A stretch of DNA of 54,858 bases, taken from NCBI GenBank assembly GCA_902596205.1, contig CACJSY010000003.1:1-54858 (forward strand), read 5' to 3'. Source of the DNA: an uncultured Pelagibacteraceae bacterium. GTDB lineage: Bacteria; Pseudomonadota; Alphaproteobacteria; Pelagibacterales; Pelagibacteraceae. Position numbers and translations under genes: made by a program. Below the pieces are notes generated by a model. It was not told where the DNA came from, did no database searches, and saw only the letters and a list, made by a program, of their open reading frames with translations. Shown here piece after piece: positions 24,314-33,221 of the stretch. Positions within the stretch are counted from its first letter, which is position 1; every line of letters begins with the position of its first letter.

Positions 24314-26158
24314 TTAAACACCTTTTCTTTGTTTTTTCTTACCTTCGAGATGTTCTTTAAGAGATTTTTTATTTTCTTCTGTTGTAGGTATACCAAGAGT
24401 AGGGCTTTCCCAGTAGGCTGATCCTTCTAACCATTGATATCCATCAGTATGAATTGAAATTACGTAAGTTTTTTTTGAATTTTTAGCTCTTTTAAATGCT
24501 TCTTCTAATTCAGCAATTGAATTAACATGTTCACCATCTGCTCCCATACTCTTAGCATGACCTGCGAAATCTACAGGCACCAAATTAGGAGTGTTTGAAC
24601 TCTTAAGTAAACAATTAAATTCTTTACCACCTTTATATAATTGTAACCTATTAATTACAGCGTGACCGCCATTGTCACAAACAATTAGTATTAATTTATT
24701 GTTTGTAATTACAGAACTATATATGTCAGAGTTATAAAGTAGATATGATCCATCTCCTACAAATGAGATTACTTCTTTTTCAGGATTTGCCATTTTAATA
24801 CCAAGTGCTCCTGAAATTTCATAACTCATACAACTAAAACCCCATTCTGTTTCATGGGTATTAAGTTCTCTAGGTTTCCATACTTGTATTACTTCACCGA
24901 CTAATCCGCCTGCAGCAGTAACAGCTATATCAGTTGGATCTGAATTTCTATAGCATGCTCCAATAACTTGGGCATAACTTGGAAGTTTTTGATTAGTTGG
25001 TCCACTTTCTTTATCAACGTAAGCTTCCCATTTTTTAAGTTCTTCTCTTGATTTTTTATACCAACTATCATCCGCTTTCCAACTTCCCAAAGCTTGAGAT
25101 AATTCCATCAAAGAAACTTTAGCATCTCCAACTACAGCCTGTGCCATGTGTTTATTTGCATCAAAACGTGCAGCATTAATAGAAACTAATTTAAAATTAG
25201 GATTTTCAAAATTAGCCCAAGATCCTGTTGTAAAATCTGCAAGTTTTGTTCCGATTGCTATTGCTGTGTCTGTTTCTTTGCTTAAATTATTTGCTGCTTT
25301 TCCACCCAATCCTCCAATAGTTCCTAAATAATGAGAGTGATCTTTTTTGATTGATGAATAACCCATAACAGTTTGTGTTACAGGAATATTATGTTTTTTT
25401 GCAAATGCACTAAGTTCTTCGGTTGCGTCTGAGTAAAAAACACCTCCTCCAGCAATAATAATTGGTTTTTTTGATTTTTTTATAAGTTCAGCCGCTTCTT
25501 TAATTTGAAAATCATCTGGTTTAGGTCTTCTTATAGTGTGAATTCTTTCTTTAAAAAATTCTTCTGGATAGTCGTAAACTTCACCTTGAACATCTTGACT
25601 TAAGGAAATACATGCAGGTCCACAATCAGCAGGATCTAACATAACTTGTATAGCTTGTTGTAAGCTAGAAATAATTTGCTCTGGTCTTGTTATACGATCA
25701 AAATATCTTACAACAGGTTTGAATCCATCATTTTGTGTTACTCCAGGATTATTAAAGTGTTCAACTTGTTGTAAAACTGGATCGGGCATTCTATTAGCAA
25801 ATGTATCACCTGGTAAAAAAAGTATTGGAAGTCTATTACTCATAGCAACAGCTGCAGCGGTAATCATGTTTGTTGATCCTGGTCCAACAGAGGAAGTTGC
25901 AACAAAAATTTGTTTTCTTCTTTTGGCTCTGGAATATGCAATACCTGTGAGAGCCATATTTTGTTCGTGATGGCCTCTCCATGTAGGTAACTCTTTTTGG
26001 TTTTCCTGAAGAGCTTGACCTAAACAAGCAACATTACCATGACCAAAAATTCCAAACACACCCGGAAATAAAGGGACTTTCTTTCCATCTATTAGAGTTT
26101 TTTGAGCAATTAAAAATTTAACTAAAGCATGAGCACAAGTAAGTTGAATATTTTTCAT
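24314..26158 (-). CDS. iolD: 3D-(3,5/4)-trihydroxycyclohexane-1,2-dione acylhydrolase
   Basis: 614 residues, a ThDP-dependent enzyme of the acetolactate-synthase fold. IolD opens the ring of the dione to 5-deoxyglucuronate. Family-typical parts are FPGVFGIFGHGNVACLGQAL at the N-terminus, the catalytic-Glu segment WRGHHEQNMALTGIAY, AAAVAMSNRLPILFLPGDTF, GFKPVVRYFDRITRPEQ and the ThDP motif FVGDGSYLLYNSDIYSSV. FGHGNVACLGQAL with HHEQNMA fits IolD rather than IlvB. It is divergent from the aldehyde dehydrogenase gene across 49 bases. Confidence 0.93.
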   Translation of the reverse strand: MKNIQLTCAHALVKFLIAQKTLIDGKKVPLFPGVFGIFGHGNVACLGQALQENQKELPTWRGHHEQNMALTGIAYSRAKRRKQIFVATSSVGPGSTNMITAAAVAMSNRLPILFLPGDTFANRMPDPVLQQVEHFNNPGVTQNDGFKPVVRYFDRITRPEQIISSLQQAIQVMLDPADCGPACISLSQDVQGEVYDYPEEFFKERIHTIRRPKPDDFQIKEAAELIKKSKKPIIIAGGGVFYSDATEELSAFAKKHNIPVTQTVMGYSSIKKDHSHYLGTIGGLGGKAANNLSKETDTAIAIGTKLADFTTGSWANFENPNFKLVSINAARFDANKHMAQAVVGDAKVSLMELSQALGSWKADDSWYKKSREELKKWEAYVDKESGPTNQKLPSYAQVIGACYRNSDPTDIAVTAAGGLVGEVIQVWKPRELNTHETEWGFSCMSYEISGALGIKMANPEKEVISFVGDGSYLLYNSDIYSSVITNNKLILIVCDNGGHAVINRLQLYKGGKEFNCLLKSSNTPNLVPVDFAGHAKSMGADGEHVNSIAELEEAFKRAKNSKKTYVISIHTDGYQWLEGSAYWESPTLGIPTTEENKKSLKEHLEGKKKQRKGV

Positions 26159-26207
26159 AAATTCAATATAAACTATTTAATTAATATTCTTTATTCAACA
26201 CTAATTT

Positions 26208-27653
26208 ATGTACGATAAATACGGACAGTTCATTGATGGAAAGTGGCAAAAGTCTACAAGTGGAGAAACATATGATGTCATTAATCCTGCGACTGAAGAG
26301 ATTATAGGAAATGCATCAAAGGCTAACAGTACTGACGTACAAAGGGCTCTAAAGTCAGCAGAAAAAGGTTTACAAATTTGGAAAAATACCTCTCCATGGG
26401 AAAGAGCAAAAATCATAAGAAAAATTTCAGAATTAATAAGACAAAGAGTTGATGTTTTATCAAAATGGTTAACACTAGAAGTTGGAAAACCTCTAACTGA
26501 GGGGCCGGGTGAAGTCGGAGGAGCGGCAGATATTTTTGAATGGAATTCTGAAGAAACAAAAAGAATATTTGGAGAAATAAACCAAAGCCGTTTTCCAAAT
26601 ACTCGTATCCATATTATTTATCAACCTGTTGGGGTAGTTGCAGCTTTAGTTCCATGGAACTTTCCGGTAATTCTTGCATCCAGAAAAATTTCTACAGCTT
26701 TAGCCGCGGGTTGTTCCGTAATTGTTAAACCAGACATAATAACACCTGGAAGTGTAATGGAAATTGTAGATATTTGTAGAGAAGCAGGAGTTCCTCCAGG
26801 AGTTGTCAATTTACTATCAGGAGATCCAGCAGGTATATCAGAAGAATTAATAAAATCTGACATTATAAAAAAGATTTCTATTACAGGATCTACAAGGGTT
26901 GGAAAATTAATTTTAAAACAGGCAGCTGACAAAGTACAAAGAGTTACAATGGAATTAAGCGGCCATTCTCCATTTATAGTTTTTGATGATGTTGATTTAA
27001 ATAAAGTTACTGATATGGCAATTACTGCAAAATTTAGAAATAATGGACAAGTTTGTATTTCACCTAACAGATTTTATATACACGAAAAGAAAAAAGATGA
27101 ATTTGCCAATTTAATGGTAGAAAAAACAAAAAAATTAAAAATCGGAAACGGTATGGATAAAGATACTTTACTTGGTCCTTTATGCACTAAACAAAGATTA
27201 GAAGGAGTTGAAAAATTAGTTGAAACGACTAAAAAAGAAGGTGGCAAAGTATTATTAGGAGGCAAGAGAGCAGCAAACTTTAATAAAGGTTATTATTACG
27301 AACCAACAATATTTGATAATGTAAAAGATAATTTTACTGTCATGAAAGAAGAGCCTTTCGGTCCTATAGTTCCTATATTAACGTTTAAAAATTTTGATGA
27401 AGTTATGAAAAGAGCTAATGATAATGATTTAGGTCTATGTAGTTATGTTTACACAACAGATCTTAAAAAAGCTAATGAAGCATCTGAAATGTTAGAAACA
27501 GGTTGCGTAGCTGTAAACACTCCTGCTGTAGCCGTAGCAGAGGCTCCTTTTGGAGGAATTAAACAAACTGGATACGGTAGAGAAGGCGGTTCAATGGCAA
27601 TTAAAGATTACTTAAATATTAAATATACTCATTTCGGAATTTCCTACGAATGA
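26208..27653 (+). CDS. NAD(P)-dependent aldehyde dehydrogenase, semialdehyde type
   Basis: 481 residues. PWNFPVILASRKISTALAAG (cofactor site), ITGSTRVGKLI, the catalytic Glu in TMELSGHSPFIVFDDVD, the catalytic Cys in NNGQVCISPNR, and EEPFGPIVPI near the C-terminus are intact. It resembles succinate-semialdehyde or glycolaldehyde dehydrogenases more than the CoA-acylating IolA/MmsA type. The usual KPSE motif is replaced by KPDIITPGS. It is coupled (4-base overlap) to an aldolase gene, so it likely oxidises the aldehyde that the aldolase releases. Substrate unknown. Confidence 0.88.
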   Translation: MYDKYGQFIDGKWQKSTSGETYDVINPATEEIIGNASKANSTDVQRALKSAEKGLQIWKNTSPWERAKIIRKISELIRQRVDVLSKWLTLEVGKPLTEGPGEVGGAADIFEWNSEETKRIFGEINQSRFPNTRIHIIYQPVGVVAALVPWNFPVILASRKISTALAAGCSVIVKPDIITPGSVMEIVDICREAGVPPGVVNLLSGDPAGISEELIKSDIIKKISITGSTRVGKLILKQAADKVQRVTMELSGHSPFIVFDDVDLNKVTDMAITAKFRNNGQVCISPNRFYIHEKKKDEFANLMVEKTKKLKIGNGMDKDTLLGPLCTKQRLEGVEKLVETTKKEGGKVLLGGKRAANFNKGYYYEPTIFDNVKDNFTVMKEEPFGPIVPILTFKNFDEVMKRANDNDLGLCSYVYTTDLKKANEASEMLETGCVAVNTPAVAVAEAPFGGIKQTGYGREGGSMAIKDYLNIKYTHFGISYE

Positions 27654-28438
27654 GAAAAAATAAATTAAAAGAGCTTTTCAAATCAGGCAAACCCATCATT
27701 AATAGTTGGTTATCATTACCTAGCTCTTTTTCTGCTGAAGTTATGGCTAATCAAGGTTGGGACTCAGTTACTATTGATATGCAACATGGATTGGTTGATT
27801 ATTCAAACGCAGTTACAATGTTGCAAGCAATTTCAACAACAAATACAACACCAATGGCTAGAGTAAATTGGAATGAGCCAGGTCAAATCATGAAAATTTT
27901 AGATGCTGGATGTTATGGAATAATCTGTCCAATGGTAAGTAACAGAAAAGAGGCAGAAAATTTTATTCAAGCATGTCAATATCCTCCAAAAGGATACAGA
28001 AGTTATGGGCCAATAAGAGCTAATATTTATAGTGGAAGTGACTATGCAAAATTTGCTGATGTAGAAATTTTGAAATTAGCAATGATAGAAACAAAGGAAG
28101 CTCTGGAGAAATTAAATGAAATTTTAGACACGCCAAATTTAGATGGAATTTATATTGGACCTGCAGATTTAAGTTTAGCATTAGGAGAAGAACCAGGTTT
28201 TGATAAAGCAGAAAATACAAAAGCTTATAAGACAATTATGAAAATTTTAGATGAAGCAAAAAAAAGAAATTTATTAGCTGGCCTGCATAATGGAAGTGCT
28301 GATTATGCTTTAAAAATGATTGATAAAGGTTTTAATTTAGTAACTGTAGGATCTGACAGTCGTTATATTGGGTCAGGAGCAAAATCTGATCTTGAGAAAT
28401 TAAAAGGCAAAAAAAAAACTTCTTCACAAGGATATTAA
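27650..28438 (+). CDS. HpcH/HpaI-family class II aldolase
   Basis: 262 residues, TIM barrel. Catalytic landmarks: the His in TIDMQHGLVDYS, the pyruvate-binding Arg in MARVNW, GCYGIICPMVSN, the metal-ligand Glu in MIETKEAL and Asp in YIGPADLSLALG, and VTVGSDSRYI. These aldolases cleave 2-keto-3-deoxy acids to pyruvate and an aldehyde. In the setting of iolE/iolD it may act on a deoxy-keto acid made downstream of ring opening; that is inference. The start overlaps the aldehyde dehydrogenase stop. Confidence 0.88.
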   Translation: MRKNKLKELFKSGKPIINSWLSLPSSFSAEVMANQGWDSVTIDMQHGLVDYSNAVTMLQAISTTNTTPMARVNWNEPGQIMKILDAGCYGIICPMVSNRKEAENFIQACQYPPKGYRSYGPIRANIYSGSDYAKFADVEILKLAMIETKEALEKLNEILDTPNLDGIYIGPADLSLALGEEPGFDKAENTKAYKTIMKILDEAKKRNLLAGLHNGSADYALKMIDKGFNLVTVGSDSRYIGSGAKSDLEKLKGKKKTSSQGY

Positions 28439-28444
28439 ATTTAG

Positions 28445-28705
28445 ATGTTTTATGTTTATATGCTCAAATCTAAGAGCATTAAGCCAATAACTTACGTGGG
28501 TTACACCAGCAATATAAAAAAAAGAATCGACCTACATAATTCGGGTAAAGGGGCAAAATTTACAAGGGGGAGGAAATGGGTATTAATTTACAAAGAAAAA
28601 TTTAAATCAAAAAAAGAAGCAATTTCTAGAGAATATTATATAAAGAATAATAGAGCATTAAGAAATAAAATTAAAAATGAAAATTTCAATACTTCTTCCG
28701 TATAA
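28445..28705 (+). CDS. GIY-YIG domain protein (UPF0213/YhbQ-like)
   Basis: 86 residues, essentially only the domain. FYVYMLKSKS and TYVGYTSNIKKRIDLHNSG give the split GIY-YIG strands and the catalytic Arg. KFTRGRKWVLIYKEKFKSKKEAISREYYIK follows with the metal-ligand Glu. YhbQ-like proteins have uncertain roles in DNA repair or nucleic acid turnover. It starts 6 bases after the aldolase gene, and its 3' end overlaps the glycosyltransferase start by 29 bases. It marks the transition from the catabolic genes to the surface-sugar genes. Confidence 0.88.
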   Translation: MFYVYMLKSKSIKPITYVGYTSNIKKRIDLHNSGKGAKFTRGRKWVLIYKEKFKSKKEAISREYYIKNNRALRNKIKNENFNTSSV

Positions 28706-30809
28706 GGAGAATTTTTCTCCTGAATATCCCGGTGCAGTTTCTCTATTTGTTTATGAAACTACCAGAATAAGTAATTATAAAAAAAATATCACTGTTTTTG
28801 GCAATACAAATTTTAAGAAAAAATTTAATCTTAAATATAAAAATATAGAACTTAAAAAAAATTTATTTAGCAGCCAAACAAAAAACTATGTTAAAAAATT
28901 TATAGATCTTGAGAGAAAAAATAATTCTACAATTATAGAGGTACATAATAGACCAAGCTATATTCATATTTTATCCAAACAAATAAAAAAAAAAATACTT
29001 ACTCTTTATTTCCATAATGATCCTTTATCAATGGATGGGTCTCAAACTATCCGAGAACGAAAAGATATTTTAAAAACTTGTTATAAGATAATATTCAATA
29101 GTTCTTGGTCCAAAAAAAGGTTTTTAGAAGGGCTAGAAAATAAATTTGTCAACAGTGATAAGTTGCTTGTTTTTCATCAATCTGCTCAAAAGGGATCTTT
29201 GAATTTAATAAATAATAAAAAAAAATGGATTACTTTTGTTGGTAAATTGAATAAAGCAAAAGGTTTCGACGTTTTCGCCTCATCCATAAAAAAAATTTTG
29301 AATAAATACCCGGATTGGAGAGCAAAAATTATCGGTGATGAAAAAAGAGAAAAAATTATATTAAAGCATAAACGTGCAGATTTATTAGGTTTTAAAAAAC
29401 ACAATGAAGTTTTAAAAATTTTTAAAAAAAGCAATATTGCTGTGGCATGTTCTAGGTGGGAAGAACCCTTTGGACGTACCAGTCTTGAAGCTTCAGCTAA
29501 TGGATGTGCAGTAATTATTACGAATAAAGGTGGCTTACCAGAAACTGTGACCGATGCTAAGATTTTAAAAAAACTAAATGTTAAATCTCTTACCTCGACT
29601 TTAGATTACTTGATTAAAAACAAACCAGTTAGAAAAAGACTACAAAAACTTTCAATTAAAAATTTTTACTTAACACATAAATTTGTCACTACTTTAATGG
29701 ATAATTATAGATCAGAAAAATTAAGTTATTTAAAAAGAATTAATACAAATAAACCATTAAAAAATTTAAGAATACTTCACATAACAAATTTTAATGAAAG
29801 ACTTGATGGTAGACTTTTTTTCAATACAGGGAGAAGAATAAATAATGGTTTTATTCGATTAGGTCATAGTGTTCTTGGTTTTAGCGATAGAGATATTCAA
29901 AAATATTATAAAAATATCAAAGATTTCAAGGGTGCAAAAACATTAAACGAAAAGTTAAGAAAAACATGTTATAATTATAAACCCGATATTATTATGTTGG
30001 GTCATGCCGATTTGATATCCCCAGATCAAATTGCAGAATTAAGAAATGACTACCCAAATGTAAAATTCGGACAATGGTTTTTAGACCCTTTAAATAAAAA
30101 AGGTCCGGATTACGAAAGGAATAAGTCAAGAATACTTGATAAAATTGAACTGATTGACTCTTCATTTGTCACGACAAGTCCTTCTGCTTTGGACTTTCTA
30201 CCCAAAGATAGTAATAATTTTTATATACCTAATCCAAGTGATGACTCTTTTGAAACCCTAAATAATTTTAAAAAACCATGTAACGTTGATGTTTTCTTTG
30301 CATTAAGTCATGGGGTTCACCGAGGTGTTTTAAAATACGGTAAAATTGATGACAGGATAACCTTTTTAAAAAAATTATCGGAAAAAACTCCGGATGTAAA
30401 ATTTGATATTTATGGTGTAGACAAAATTCAACCTATCTGGGCTGATCATTATTTTAAGACTATTGCAAATGCTAAAATGGGTTTGAATTTAAGTAGAGGG
30501 CAAGCAATAAAATATTATAGTAGTGACAGAATTACACAAATAGTTGGTAATGGGTTAGTCTGTTTAATTGATGAAAAAACTCAATATAGAGATTTTTTTG
30601 ATGACTCAGAAATGGTTTTTTATAAAAATATAAATGATCTTTCAGAAAAAATTTTAAAAATTTCAAGAGATGAAAAATTAAGAAAATCGATTGCTAGGAA
30701 AGGTAAATCAAAATATAAAAAATATTTTAATTCGACTCTAGTAGCAGATTTTATCATAAACAAAACACTTGGACGGCATAGTAAAAAAAGATTTTTATGG
30801 GAAAAATAA
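28677..30809 (+). CDS. Two-domain glycosyltransferase (GT4 fused to CgeB-like domain)
   Basis: 710 residues. Residues ~1-350 form a GT4-type GT-B fold: PYKENFSPEYPGAVSLFVYE at the start, WITFVGKLNKAKGFDVFASS and the nucleotide-sugar motif WEEPFGRTSLEASANGCAVI. Residues ~365-700 are a second unit: LRILHITNFNERLDGRLFFN, KPDIIMLGHADLI, and GLNLSRGQAIKYYSSDRITQ then IVGNGLVCLIDEKTQYRDFF, which resembles the CgeB/Glyco_trans_1_2 domain. Two domains suggest two sugar additions by one cytoplasmic polypeptide. It overlaps both neighbours (29 and 13 bases). Confidence 0.85.
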   Translation: MKISILLPYKENFSPEYPGAVSLFVYETTRISNYKKNITVFGNTNFKKKFNLKYKNIELKKNLFSSQTKNYVKKFIDLERKNNSTIIEVHNRPSYIHILSKQIKKKILTLYFHNDPLSMDGSQTIRERKDILKTCYKIIFNSSWSKKRFLEGLENKFVNSDKLLVFHQSAQKGSLNLINNKKKWITFVGKLNKAKGFDVFASSIKKILNKYPDWRAKIIGDEKREKIILKHKRADLLGFKKHNEVLKIFKKSNIAVACSRWEEPFGRTSLEASANGCAVIITNKGGLPETVTDAKILKKLNVKSLTSTLDYLIKNKPVRKRLQKLSIKNFYLTHKFVTTLMDNYRSEKLSYLKRINTNKPLKNLRILHITNFNERLDGRLFFNTGRRINNGFIRLGHSVLGFSDRDIQKYYKNIKDFKGAKTLNEKLRKTCYNYKPDIIMLGHADLISPDQIAELRNDYPNVKFGQWFLDPLNKKGPDYERNKSRILDKIELIDSSFVTTSPSALDFLPKDSNNFYIPNPSDDSFETLNNFKKPCNVDVFFALSHGVHRGVLKYGKIDDRITFLKKLSEKTPDVKFDIYGVDKIQPIWADHYFKTIANAKMGLNLSRGQAIKYYSSDRITQIVGNGLVCLIDEKTQYRDFFDDSEMVFYKNINDLSEKILKISRDEKLRKSIARKGKSKYKKYFNSTLVADFIINKTLGRHSKKRFLWEK

Positions 30810-31774
30810 AAAAAGCACTAATCACTGGCATTACTGGTCAAGATGGATCTTACTTAAGTGAGTTATTATTAAAAAAAAAATATAAAGTTTACGGGATTGT
30901 TAGAAGAGTAGCCTTAGAAGATGAAACGCATAGATTGTGGAGAATTAAACACCTTTTAAATAAAATTGAAATTAAAAGCGCATCATTAGAAAGTTATGCG
31001 AGTATTGTAAAAATTATACAAAAAATAAGACCTGACGAGATTTACCATTTGGGTGCACAAAGTTTTGTTGCGTATTCCTTTGAGGATGAATTTTCTACTT
31101 TGAATACTAATATTAATGGAACTCATTATATTTTGTCTGCAATAAAAGATTTTTCACCTAAAACTAAATTTTATTTTGCTGGCTCATCTGAGATGTTTGG
31201 TAAAGTTCAAAAAAGTAAACAAGATGAAAACACTAGATTTTATCCAAGATCTGCATATGGTATTTCAAAAGTGGCTGGATTTGAATTAACAAGAAACTAC
31301 AGAGAAGCCTATAATATTTTTGCTTGCACAGGTATTTTATTTAATCACGAGTCTCCAAGAAGAGGTTTTGAGTTTGTTACAAGAAAAATTTCAAGTTCAG
31401 TAGCTAAAATAAAACATGGAAAACAAGATCATCTTTATTTAGGAAATATGAGTGCAAAAAGAGATTGGGGGCATGCTAGAGATTATGTGAAAGCTATGTG
31501 GCTTATGTTACAGCAAAAAAAACCTTTAGATTTTGTAATTGGAACAGGTAAAATGCATTCTGTAAAAGATTTTGCTAAATTAGCATTCGCTACTGCTGGA
31601 TTAAATTACAAAAAATATATTAAATTCAATAAAAAATTGTTAAGACCTTCGGAAGTTGAAACATTAAGGGCTAATTATAGAAAGGCTAACAAGCTGCTTA
31701 AATGGAAACCTACAGTTAAATTTAAGCAATTAGTTAAAGAGATGGTTTTGGAAGATATTAAATTTTTTAAATAA
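30797..31774 (+). CDS. gmd: GDP-mannose 4,6-dehydratase
   Basis: 325 residues, short-chain dehydratase fold. NAD motif ALITGITGQDGSYLSELLL; VYGIVRR; IYHLGAQSFVAYSFEDE; catalytic SSEMFG and YGISK (Y-x-x-x-K); RDWGHARDYVKAMWLML. It makes GDP-4-keto-6-deoxymannose for fucose, rhamnose or perosamine-type sugars. No second-step enzyme (Fcl, Rmd or Per) is adjacent, so the final sugar is unknown. It overlaps the glycosyltransferase by 13 bases and precedes the GT9-like gene by 8. Confidence 0.93.
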   Translation: MGKIKKALITGITGQDGSYLSELLLKKKYKVYGIVRRVALEDETHRLWRIKHLLNKIEIKSASLESYASIVKIIQKIRPDEIYHLGAQSFVAYSFEDEFSTLNTNINGTHYILSAIKDFSPKTKFYFAGSSEMFGKVQKSKQDENTRFYPRSAYGISKVAGFELTRNYREAYNIFACTGILFNHESPRRGFEFVTRKISSSVAKIKHGKQDHLYLGNMSAKRDWGHARDYVKAMWLMLQQKKPLDFVIGTGKMHSVKDFAKLAFATAGLNYKKYIKFNKKLLRPSEVETLRANYRKANKLLKWKPTVKFKQLVKEMVLEDIKFFK

Positions 31775-31782
31775 CCTTAAAT

Positions 31783-32658
31783 GTGAATAAATATTTAATT
31801 TTTAGAACAGATAGAATAGGGGACTTTCTTGTTTCTGCTATTCTTATTAAATCAATTAAATCAAATGATCAAAAATCACATATTACAATTATTGCTTCAA
31901 AAAAAAATTATGAATACATAAAAAATTTTCCTTACGTCGACGAAGTAATAAAGTTAGAAAATAATTTCTTAGATAAATTAAAACTACTAGCCAAATTAAA
32001 TAAAATAAAATTTAAAACAATTATAGTACATGACAATAAAAACAGATCAAAAATATTAACCTTATTTTTAAAATCAGATAATAAAATACATATTGAACAA
32101 CAAAAAACGCACATAGAAATAATTATGAAAGTGTTGAAGAAATTAGATTTTTCATTTGATGAAAATTCATTGGATTTATTTAGCCATAAAGAAATGGAGA
32201 GCACTAATTATGGTGAGTTCATACAACTACATTTAGATGAAAAATGGATCTTTGAAGATTACATTAAAAAATTTGTAAACATTGAACCAAATAAGACTCA
32301 ACTCATAAATTTTATTGACAATATAATATCTTATACGAAAAAAAAACTGATCATTACCACAGGTCAAAAGACACCAAAAATACTGTTAGAAATTTTACCA
32401 GATTTGGAAAATAGAAAAGTCAGATTATTAGAAAATTTAGATTTTTTAGAATTAGAAAAAATAACTTTAAAGAGTAGATTATTGATATCATGTCATGGAG
32501 CAATTTCGCATGTAGCAGCAGCAAACAAAGTAAAACAAATTGATATAATTGATACATCGTATGATTATTTTAAATGGACAAAGCATTTCAGAAATTATGA
32601 TTATTTGATAAGAGATAAATTTGATAACTTGAGTAATAAAATCTTAAAAAAATTATGA
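31783..32658 (+). CDS. GT9-like (heptosyltransferase-family) protein
   Basis: 291 residues. The N-terminus YLIFRTDRIGDFLVSAILI matches the start of GT9 heptosyltransferases (R-x-D-x-x-GD). A later LLISCHGAISHVAAANKVKQI matches the acceptor/nucleotide-side 'H....HIAAA' segment. The middle is divergent and AT-rich, and the full GT9 nucleotide motif is not obvious, so the donor is unknown. The start is GTG 31783; the ATG two bases before runs straight into a stop. It overlaps the next gene by 4 bases. Confidence 0.75.
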   Translation: MNKYLIFRTDRIGDFLVSAILIKSIKSNDQKSHITIIASKKNYEYIKNFPYVDEVIKLENNFLDKLKLLAKLNKIKFKTIIVHDNKNRSKILTLFLKSDNKIHIEQQKTHIEIIMKVLKKLDFSFDENSLDLFSHKEMESTNYGEFIQLHLDEKWIFEDYIKKFVNIEPNKTQLINFIDNIISYTKKKLIITTGQKTPKILLEILPDLENRKVRLLENLDFLELEKITLKSRLLISCHGAISHVAAANKVKQIDIIDTSYDYFKWTKHFRNYDYLIRDKFDNLSNKILKKL

Positions 32659-33218
32659 AATTTCTAAATAAATACAATAATCCTAAAAATATACGTTTTA
32701 AATCTTTTGAGAAGACTTTTAAAATATGCCTTGAAAGAAATCATAAAACTATTGTTGAAACGGGGACTGCTAGGGGAAAAACAAAATTTTTCTTTATTAG
32801 ACGATATAATTGGAAAGATGGAATGAGTACTCCAATGTTTGGAGAGTATGCGAAATATGTAAATGGTACTTTGCATACATGTGATATTTCTGAGGAAAAT
32901 ATTAATAATGCGCGTAGTTTTACTAAAAATTATGTCGATTTTATCAAATTTTATGTCAACGATAGCCTTATTTTTCTCAAAGAATTTAGAGGTAAAATTG
33001 ACTTGTTATACCTCGACTCATTGGATGGGCACGATCCGATAGCGGCATCTGAGCATCAATTAAAAGAAGTTAAGATTTCTTTGAATAAATTGCATAATGA
33101 CTCTCTTATTCTATTAGATGATAAGGGATCTAAAACGAATTTATCAATAAGTTTTCTTTTAAATAACGACTATAAAATTTTATTCGAGACCGATTATCAG
33201 ATTTTATTTTCAAAGTAA
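32655..33218 (+). CDS. Class I SAM-dependent methyltransferase-like protein
   Basis: 187 residues. A possible SAM loop IVETGTARGKTKFF is followed by LHTCDISEENINNAR (strand 2 acidic position), IDLLYLDSLDG and a closing LILLDDKGS. The order is that of a Rossmann methyltransferase, of the kind often called 'class I SAM' in sugar clusters. The acceptor is unknown. It is coupled to the GT9-like gene and is the last plus-strand gene of this group, with 3 bases to the convergent FkbM-type gene. Confidence 0.7.
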   Translation: MKFLNKYNNPKNIRFKSFEKTFKICLERNHKTIVETGTARGKTKFFFIRRYNWKDGMSTPMFGEYAKYVNGTLHTCDISEENINNARSFTKNYVDFIKFYVNDSLIFLKEFRGKIDLLYLDSLDGHDPIAASEHQLKEVKISLNKLHNDSLILLDDKGSKTNLSISFLLNNDYKILFETDYQILFSK

Positions 33219-33221
33219 TAA

